NCBI GenBank assembly: GCA_054601695.1
Contig: BAAHQB010000151.1
Coordinates: 62,001-126,000, forward strand
Direction of reading: 5' to 3'
From: Amorphochlora amoebiformis
Taxonomy: Eukaryota; Cercozoa; Chlorarachniophyceae
Length of the DNA stretch: 64,000 bases
This document shows, in pieces, positions 1 through 64,000 of the stretch. The translations under genes were made by a program, and so were the position numbers. How positions within the stretch are numbered: the stretch's first letter is position 1; every line of letters begins with the position of its first letter. The notes under the pieces were generated by a model. The model did no database searches and had not been told where the DNA came from. It saw only the letters and a list, made by a program, of their open reading frames with translations.

Positions 1-7711
<7,711 letters not shown>

Positions 7712-8110
7712 CACAACTAGTCGCCTGTTGTAATCTGTACAATTTGCCATGATCCAGTGAGCACTTCAGTGAAAGATCACTACTAGCTAGACTAGACTAG
7801 CACTTTAGTATATGCTAGTATGAGTCTAGGAGTCACAATATTCTAGATATTATCTAAGTAGACGTACGCCGGCAGAGAATTAGTAAGAATTTCTAGAATT
7901 TACCTTGATAATTTAAACTAGTTAAATTTGGTTCTAGCATAAAATTAACAATGTTCTTAACTAGTACTAGTAGTATTGTCTGATTCTGGCCGAGGATTAC
8001 CTAAACTGGATCTCCAGAGTTGCCTAATTTTACCCTAATTCTAGCTCTAACCCTAATACTAGAGATCACGTGATTGGGAAACCCGAGGTAGGTCGTCGCA
8101 ACGTCCTAGT
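7712..8110. other. CTAG-rich spacer between two convergent genes
   Basis: No gene and no (TA)n tract here. The palindrome CTAG occurs 18 times between 7671 and 8120, where about two would be expected by chance. It lies between the RtcB stop and the 3' side of the minus-strand gene. I see no clear polyadenylation signal. Confidence 0.75.
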
Positions 8111-8249
8111 ATACATCTAGACATACATTGTGTGTGTGTTTATATATATAGTTATATAAATATATATATATATATATATATGTGTATAAATATATATATA
8201 TATATATATATATGTGTATACATATGTGAATATATATATATATATATAT

Positions 8250-10323
<2,074 letters not shown>

Positions 10324-10489
10324 GCGCCCTCTCAATGAGCAAAGGCTCCGTGGAAGGCACAACGGGAGCTCCGGCGGAGATGATTTGAGATTCCCGGAGA
10401 GAAGGTGTAAAAAATCTACCCGAGATTAACGGGCTCGGGGATATCGAAAGGATCTTCAGAGGATCCCCAGAGGATCTCCGTAGGTAACA
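10324..10489. promoter_or_regulatory. Short head-to-head intergenic region (putative bidirectional promoter)
   Basis: There are about 166 bases between the proposed start codons of the minus-strand gene and the P450 gene. The composition is mixed, with no (TA)n and with GATC-rich text (AGAGGATCCCCAGAGGATCT). No TATA box is evident. Promoter activity is inferred from position alone. Confidence 0.4.
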
Positions 10490-28052
<17,563 letters not shown>

Positions 28053-28273
28053 AATATGTATGGTGTATTCGTATTCTATATATTTGCATGTATTAATATA
28101 TATGTATATATTCCATGTATATATATGTATATATATATGTTTGTGTGTGTGTGTGTGTGTGATATTCCTTAAATTCATACTTACATAATACATACATATA
28201 GGTATATATTACATATTCATATACATCAATATAAATCTATTTACATACATACAAATACATAGTGTGCAAAATA

Positions 28274-28304
<31 letters not shown>

Positions 28305-28389
28305 GTGTGTGTATATACGTGTGCATATATCATAAAGAGATATATTTCGATATAAGTATACATGAAAATTTTTATGTAATATGATGTTA

Positions 28390-28452
<63 letters not shown>

Positions 28453-28496
28453 CGATGTTAGTATATATATTCTTTAATATGTTCGTATGTATATAT

Positions 28497-28535
<39 letters not shown>

Positions 28536-28681
28536 CTTTGGTGACATTAATTAATGTACACTCTAATATTTGATTTATATATATATATATATATATAATC
28601 TTTGATGACATAATGTACACTCTCATATTTGAGTACACTCTATTTCATTTACACTTCGTATATATTTATATGAATATATAC

Positions 28682-28717
<36 letters not shown>

Positions 28718-28736
28718 AACATATATGTACATATAT

Positions 28737-28814
<78 letters not shown>

Positions 28815-28900
28815 TATCATGATTGATATGTATTATATCTCTAGATACATATTCATGCTGACAGAATACACATAATGTAACTATCATATTTACGATTATA
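28053..28900. repeat. (TA)n-rich DNA downstream of the P450 stop
   Basis: After the TAA there are (TA)n tracts, a short (GT)n near 28140 and 28790, and a duplicated block ACATTAATTAATGTACACTC / GACATAATGTACACTCTCAT at about 28542-28632. I see no coding exon. Confidence 0.6.
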
Positions 28901-28944
28901 CAGCGGCGTTTTGCAGAGTGAAGCCCGAGTTTGCAAGACTTGCC

Positions 28945-29158
28945 TTTAGACCAATATAACCTACTAGCACCAGTTTCAAATTTTGGATAGTTCTACTGTT
29001 AGACCAATCTAACCTACTAACACCAGTTTCAAATTTTGGATAGCTCTACTGTGAGACCAATCTAACCTACTAACACCAGTTTCAAATTTTGGATAGTTCT
29101 ACTGTTAGACCAATCTAACCTACTAACACCAGTTTCAAATTTTGGATAGTTCTACTGT
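28945..29158 (+). repeat. 53-bp tandem repeat, four copies
   Basis: Units start at 28948, 29001, 29054 and 29107 (AGACCAATCTAACCTACTAA, then CACCAG and TTTCAAATTTTGGATAGTTC). They are nearly identical, differing at a few bases. Each unit contains TACTAAC followed by ACCAG, resembling a branch point and acceptor, yet the array lies between genes. Confidence 0.9.
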
Positions 29159-29199
29159 CAACACACTGGCCAAGATGGTCTCTTATGGTGCGTCTCAGC

Positions 29200-30130
29200 G
29201 TGATTCTAGGATTGTGTTAATAATGCTAGTAATGATTATGAGCGCCAGAGAATTTAAATTCTGATATACTCAATTTTCAACAACGTACCAGTGTCTGGAT
29301 ATTAACTAGATTAACATTCTATATCAACCCACCCTGAAAAAAAACAAATTTTCGATTACCGGCCGGGTATATTTTTTTAATAACTTCTCGAACTTCTAGA
29401 ACTTTTATCATGTGATAATACTGATCTACTAGCTATACTAGATCTAACCTGATAAATATAGTCTAGCCTAATATCAGAGTATATCTACTAGATCTACCAG
29501 ACAAGTACTAGAAGTAAAACTTAGTCAAATTAATTCTAGTGATTCAGAGTTAGTAGTAGTAGTAACCGTAAGGTAACAGTAAGTATACGCTAGATACCGT
29601 TACGTCTCACTAAGTATTACATTGTATCGATGTACTAGATCTAGATGTGTGCAATTATATACATGCGGAATAATATAATAACGATAAACTGGATAAATAC
29701 TAGAAATACTAGAAATAATAAAATCCGTGATCAACTTCATAATTACCGGAGTTACAATTACTCTAGTTACTAGAATTACTTGCTGCCAGGGGCGACAAGA
29801 TTGTAGCAACTCTCTAGACTCTAGGAGCTATCTAGTACTATGACACATCCACTAGATCTAATCCAGTACAACTTACATATGAGTACCATTTGTATGACTC
29901 GAGACCGACCGTTGAAACTATAAAAAATATTGTATATAGAAAATGTACCATTTGTATGAGTACCGACTTGATCTAGTTGATACAGACTGTTGAAACTATA
30001 ATAAATATTGCATATAGATATAGATATCGTCTAGATTGATAAATTTTCAATGATGAACCAAGTAAATCATCTGACCTAGGACGTGTATACGTAGTAGAGC
30101 TTGGTTCAAATAATCGTCTCAGTGAATCTA
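29200..30130. other. CTAG-rich spacer between convergent genes
   Basis: No gene and no long (TA)n tract. CTAG occurs 24 times between 29211 and 30080, where about three would be expected. It separates the P450 3' end from the 3' end of the minus-strand chromatin-type gene. A near-duplicate (ACCATTTGTATGA, CGTTGAAACTATAA) occurs at about 29883 and 29947. Confidence 0.75.
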
Positions 30131-30189
30131 TTTGTCCAACATCAGAGCATCAGCAGGATCACCGTGGAAGAGTTGGCTGAATAATAGAC

Positions 30190-30245
30190 AATACTGGTCA
30201 CATACTACATATGTATATAAATATTATATATGTATAATATATATG

Positions 30246-30276
<31 letters not shown>

Positions 30277-30279
30277 TGC

Positions 30280-30315
<36 letters not shown>

Positions 30316-30415
30316 CATATATATATATATATATGTATATTTAGATTATACATGTGCATACATCTACATATATATATATATATATATATATATACTTTCA
30401 TGATATATACATGCA

Positions 30416-30465
<50 letters not shown>

Positions 30466-30785
30466 GAATAAATGAATATCTATATGTATTTATATATATA
30501 TATGTATTATATATATATATATATATGTATATATAGATATATATATATATATTGTGTATCAAACGTAGTGCTCTATAATATAAGCATAGAATTCTCTAAC
30601 AAATCATATATATATATATATTATATGGATATATATACATATATATATTATATATGTATTATATTTAATATATATATGCACACATCTATATAGATATACA
30701 TACATACATATATATATGTATATGTATATATATATATATTCGTGTACAAACTTCTACAAGTGCAAATTCATACCCTGTATAACAC
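30190..30785. repeat. (TA)n-rich DNA downstream of the minus-strand gene
   Basis: Mostly (TA)n tracts with short unique islands at 30340-30370 and 30550-30605. I see no supported exon. Confidence 0.6.
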
Positions 30786-30843
30786 TCATAAATATTTGTC
30801 AGAGAAAGAACACATATTTCTAAAACATTTATATAGAAATAAA

Positions 30844-30917
<74 letters not shown>

Positions 30918-30918
30918 C

Positions 30919-30976
<58 letters not shown>

Positions 30977-31033
30977 AATATACGTGTAAATTTTTATATG
31001 TGGTACATTTATACACAATATTTATATACATAT

Positions 31034-31077
<44 letters not shown>

Positions 31078-33099
31078 GCATACAGGCATGTTAGATACCT
31101 TGGAAGCACCGTCTTGTCGAAGATCCCGTCCCAACCGATGAAGTGAATTGTATATCGTATCTCGCTCGCCCTCTGTACAACCGAAGTCACCTCGACAGGA
31201 AGAAGCCCGGAGCGGCGGCTATGATACCACGCTGGAATATAATTTATACTCGTTACGAGAAGCACAATATAATTTATACTCGCTACGAGAAGCACAAGAT
31301 ATGATATCGTAGTGCTTTGCACTCCCCAGCTTAAATCTAGCCCAAATTCACCCTTAGCTCCAACATAGAAGTCCTTGTTGTGCGAGAGTCGGTTTCTTTT
31401 GGTCTTGCTATGATTTTCGAGGTCATGCCCTGCACGCTTCCGAACTTTGGACCTTTTCGCTGTACTCTTTTGCACAATCTTGCGCTTGGAACGCATGTTG
31501 GTTTCCTTCTTTACACGATTTTGCCCTGATCTTCCAGTTCTCTTAGTCACCTCGGAGTTGGCCTTTGTTACTCCACGGGACTCGAAGGATCCGGCCGCTA
31601 CATCAGTTTTGACTTCGTTCTTGACGCTCCTAGCCTTGGAAACCTCTTGATTCGATGTTGAAGACCGATCGGCGGTGGCTTTCTTGTGGCTGCGTTCTTT
31701 CTTGTGGCTGCGTTTTTTCTTGTGGCTGCGGTATCCGGTCCCTTTGACTTTGGTTAGCTTGTTGTGACACGCTGCCTCGCTTCGCCCCAACGTCGAGGCC
31801 GCACGTTTTGCCCATCTACTACCTGAGTGTTCCTGGCGGATCTGCTGGAGCTTTTCGACCTCGGCAGTTGTCCACGGTAGCCCATACGATCGGGTCTGCT
31901 CCGTCTTGACTGAGGGTTCCTCTTTCGCTCTCGAGCTTGCGAAAACCGTTGAACCCACGGAGACAGAGGAGGCACGCAAGCCTATGGAGGCACGGGAGCC
32001 TATAGAGGCACGGGAGCCTATGGAGGCACGAGAGTTTGAGGTCCTCCTTAGTTTCTTTGAGCTGTAGCTGAGAATTTGGTGAATGCGAGTCGCTTCTATG
32101 ACGTAATATCGCTTGGTCTCGAAGCCTAGAATTTTGTATCGATCCCCTTCTACCGCTACTACTCTTCCATCTTGGACTTTCCTAGGTAAATAGTAGTTAT
32201 CAGTTAAATTCAGGGTACACAGTTTGTTTCAAATACCACCTTTTCCTGGGTACCCTGAACTTTACGGTGACACCCGGTTTCAAATGATCGATCAATTCTC
32301 GAGTTCGAATTCCAATCTTCATTTCTTGTACGCTCAAGTCTTCCTCATCCGAATCTTCATGCACTACATGCCAATACTGGGGCTTATCGGGAAACCACTT
32401 TGTGACGCGGCCTGTGTATTTCTTTCCCGAAAAGTATCGAATCACTTCCCGCCCTGGATATGCAATCAGTCATTCGTCAAAAGACTGGAGTATTGGAGAT
32501 GATAGAAACTTGCCAATCCATGTGTGCCCGACGGTTCGCCACATGCCAGGCTCCTCCTCAGTTTGGCTGTGCTCCGCTTTGACTTGAGATTTGTGTTCTG
32601 CTTTGACTTGAGATTTGTGTTCTGCTTTGACTTGAACTTTCCGTTCTGGTTGTCGCACCTCAATTCCAGAGTCGTCTGCGATTGCGAAATGGCGAGTAGC
32701 AGCTGAACCTTTTGCGACTGAACATGCCTGAGAAAATAATCGTGAGATTGAGAATTATTTCGAAAAGAAAGCGAGCTAACCTCTTGTACAAATAAATTCC
32801 TTGCTAAATCATCAAATTCTTCGCTTTCGACTGTGATATATCGTCTCTTCCCACGATGAGCACCCCTGGTGATCCTGCTTACAGCCCGTAAGGGCACCAG
32901 CTTGCAGAACCCCCCTTTGCAGTCATGGTCAGTCACCAGGAAATATCTGAAATTTGTATGTTATATATAATATATGATATATATATATATATATTTACAC
33001 TAAACATATTTTGTACATATGTATTTATGTATATATATATATATATATATAAATAATATATATATATAATTATATATATATATATATATATATGTATAT

Positions 33100-33133
<34 letters not shown>

Positions 33134-33249
33134 TTTAATACATTATTTTACATCTTAAAAATATTCTTCTTCTCTCTTTCTCCCTCTATATATATTATTC
33201 ATGTATATTATATATGTTAACATACCAATACATATATATATATTTATAT

Positions 33250-33313
<64 letters not shown>

Positions 33314-34329
33314 GTATGTGAGTATACCCAAATACTTGTGTATACTTTTCCAATTATAATCTATATTCACATTGGAGAGGACAATTTCACTGCTAGAATA
33401 TTGTACTCTTTAATCTCAGGACCTGTATCCTAGTTTAAGTGGTCTTATTCCTTCGTAGGCCACTACGCATTCTTTCAAGCTCTGCACGTTTGGGGTTTAG
33501 GCCATCTCACACAGCAAATCCGCCTCATCTCAGCCCTTAGCCTAAGCCTAGTCCTAACCCTAACCTAGCCTAACTCTTTATTTCATCGAAACCGTACTCC
33601 TAACTCTTAGCCAAACCTTCTCTGCGAATTGTAGCTTCTGGATGAGATACTCTTTCTCCTCAACTGGAGCCAGGGGGATCGTGATAGTTTGCATCTTGGG
33701 CTTCTCCCATTTCTCTAGCCATCGCTGTCCTATCGCTGAGGACAGCCCAATTTCGGCGTCCTTTTCTGCCTAAGATGTTCAGAGATTTTAGAATGAGAGT
33801 GGCTACGTGTTCTTTGGATTGCACTAAACCAGAATCTTGACGTCCTCCTTAACTTGTTCCGTAAACTCCTTGCGGCAGAGCGCACATGATGCTTTCAAGC
33901 ACGAGCCTCCTTCTGCAAAAACTAGCTCATCGATCATTCCAGGATAGCGCAAGGCTGAATGGATTGTTGGTATCACCTAGGATCCTGTGTACGCAGTCCA
34001 AATGCGGAGATATTCCACAGCAGTCCAAATTGTACAGCACATCCCCCTCACAGATTTCGGAGAGGCAAACCTCGCAGAGAGAGGACTTAGCAGGTGCTTT
34101 TGTCGACGAGGATGGCTTGTTCCAGAGGGAAATCCTGGGCATCCGCTTCCATGTTGGTGGTTGGCTTGCAACCTTCTCTCCGGTCTTCTCAAGGAGATGC
34201 AAGACTAACAGAAAGAAATTAGCCGTCAACAGGTTTTAGAAAAGGATCTAATGTCTTATTACGTTTATACATCCGAGCGAGCACTTCCCTCGGCACAAGG
34301 ACGCCATCACTATGCGGGTGCGCGTCCAT
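30786..34329 (-). CDS. Multidomain chromatin-type protein: RING finger, Tudor-like, SANT/Myb, chromo-barrel-like
   Basis: Exons (minus, N to C): 34329-34263, 34204-33977, 33912-33830, 33769-33617, 33481-33423, 32946-32781, 32727-32219, 32181-31099, 30819-30786; all phases join to 793 codons. Visible parts: RING-type CEVC, then [12 protein letters not shown] and CALCRKEF; a basic block [10 protein letters not shown]; charged repeats; a Tudor/PWWP-like [17 protein letters not shown] and [17 protein letters not shown]/Myb [28 protein letters not shown]; a long Lys/Arg/Ser linker (nuclear localisation likely); and a C-terminal [16 protein letters not shown] resembling the chromo barrel of MRG/Tip60-type proteins. 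A nuclear histone-reading or ubiquitin-ligase role is inference. Exon 32727-32219 contains one in-frame TGA at 32472-32470. Keeping the 53-base intron 32780-32728 and removing 32 bases (about 32477-32446) gives another uninterrupted frame. Start: ATG 34329 fits best; an in-frame ATG at 34428 adds 33 T-rich-encoded residues. Most introns here are only 37-65 bases. Confidence 0.7.
31695..32040 (-). repeat. In-frame coding minisatellites in the chromatin-type gene
   Basis: About 31980-32030 encodes three to four RASIGS units (18-bp period), and about 31680-31735 encodes three RSHKK(K/E) units (18-bp period). A third array, QVKAEHKS x3 (27-bp period), lies at about 32580-32645. All three preserve frame. 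Confidence 0.85.
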
Positions 34330-34615
34330 CAGTCCCGATGTCTTTTCCCGCGAACCGTTGAAGCACCAGCCGAAAAGATATAAAAAAGAATATAAAAAGT
34401 CTTCCGACAACAAAAATATCTCGCGCATAGAGTGACCACTTTTTTTCTACTTAGGTCAAACGCCGACCCCCCCCTTGACGTTGTTCGCCCTCTGCGCCTA
34501 ATTCTTCCCGAATATTCGACTTCTAGTCCCTCCCTGCCTTTAGAATGCCTTTTTTGTCTTTACTGTAAGCTGTTATGGGTTTATTTTTTGTTATTTGGCA
34601 GATTCAAGAGAAAAA
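34330..34615. promoter_or_regulatory. Head-to-head intergenic region of homoserine dehydrogenase and the RING/SANT gene
   Basis: At most 286 bases separate the two start codons (187 if the upstream ATG at 34428 is used). There is no (TA)n. On the plus strand GTAAGCTGTTATGGG to TTATTTGGCAG (34565-34601) looks like a 37-base intron in the 5' UTR of homoserine dehydrogenase. A shared promoter is inferred from layout. Confidence 0.45.
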
Positions 34616-45826
<11,211 letters not shown>

Positions 45827-46430
45827 ACGATGTTGGAAAGGGAATCATTATGCTAAAGGCCAGGAATCATCCAATCATAAAAACTGACCGCAAGAGACCG
45901 ACAGTCCGTAGTCAAGAAACTTGCAATTACTGCTCATGACCATAACTCATAACTCAAGACTTACCTAGCTTACGGTATATGTACTAGATGTACCTTTTAC
46001 GAATATTGGCTAAATATATTCAAGTAATTGCTAGCCTAACTTACCTAAGTTGAGCTGTTCCATATTAAGCCTTAGATCACAATCATTAAGTTAGTACTAG
46101 TTCTAGCAAAAAACTAGAAAACTAAATATAACTGTTAGAGTTTTTGAGCTTTATATACCAGACTCTATGATGATGGGGTGTTATAGCATGATTAGTCAAT
46201 TGAAATTGCAATCATTGCCAAATGAAGTAAATGGAATAGCTGATCAGGATCAATGACTCGAAACCCGGATCACTAGGCTAGTAGGATCATGCAAAGGTGG
46301 TTCTCAATTCACCCTCCCCAAATTTCTGATCGCTTCGATCTTCCCTCGAGCGAATAAACTTAGCGTAAATCCTCTCTGAATACGGTTATAGTTCAAATGT
46401 CTAACTCTATTGAAGAGTTTTGCATATGCA
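45827..46430. other. Convergent spacer, CTAG-rich
   Basis: This lies between the homoserine dehydrogenase stop and the PEX1 stop at 46587. There is no (TA)n from 45800 to 46490. CTAG occurs eight times between 45964 and 46285. No gene is seen. Confidence 0.65.
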
Positions 46431-46501
46431 TATTCTAGATATTCCCAAAATATAGTTCACATAAATATATTGGGTACGTACATGTGTATGTATTGCAAGA
46501 C

Positions 46502-46569
<68 letters not shown>

Positions 46570-46586
46570 CCAAGCGTATACAAACT

Positions 46587-64000
<17,414 letters not shown>

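Noticed and set aside
28945-29158. CRISPR array
   Set aside because: Copies are directly contiguous without unique spacers and the context is eukaryotic.
32470-32472. TGA reassigned to tryptophan in this organism
   Set aside because: Homoserine dehydrogenase and RtcB both end at TGA where homologues end, and all conserved Trp positions in the window use TGG.

Overview
This window looks like nuclear DNA of a unicellular eukaryote whose lineage I cannot fix. It carries six protein genes on strictly alternating strands. Most exons are tiny (about 20-100 bases) and sit in long introns filled with (TA)n microsatellites. Interstitial CCCTAA/TTAGGG-type telomeric repeats and a SINE-like element are also present. 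Nearly all of the long Tyr/Ile (YIYI) open frames are translated (TA)n and are not genes. I rebuilt the genes by finding conserved protein blocks, placing GT/AG sites around them and checking that the phases join.

Layout: (1) 737-7711 (+), the C-terminal half of an RtcB-type RNA ligase, with its 5' part outside the window. (2) About 8250-10323 (-), an unrecognised gene. (3) 10490-28052 (+), a complete cytochrome P450 with about 25 exons. (4) 30786-34329 (-), a multidomain chromatin-type protein (RING finger, Tudor-like block, SANT/Myb, chromo-barrel-like C-terminus). (5) 34616-45826 (+), a complete 361-residue homoserine dehydrogenase with 18 exons. (6) From the right edge down to 46587 (-), the peroxisomal AAA+ ATPase PEX1, with both ATPase domains and the C-terminus.

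The genes do not form a pathway. RtcB joins or repairs RNA, the P450 is a haem monooxygenase, homoserine dehydrogenase serves Thr/Met synthesis, PEX1 recycles the peroxisome import receptor, and the RING/SANT protein is probably nuclear.

The most unusual features are structural. Pieces of exon edge, often with their splice site, are copied repeatedly into the neighbouring intron next to (TA)n tracts in at least four genes. Telomere-like CCCTAA stretches lie just upstream of many 3' splice sites, where they would supply CTAAC branch-point-like motifs and pyrimidines. The three tail-to-tail gene junctions are rich in the palindrome CTAG, while the two head-to-head junctions are short and free of (TA)n.
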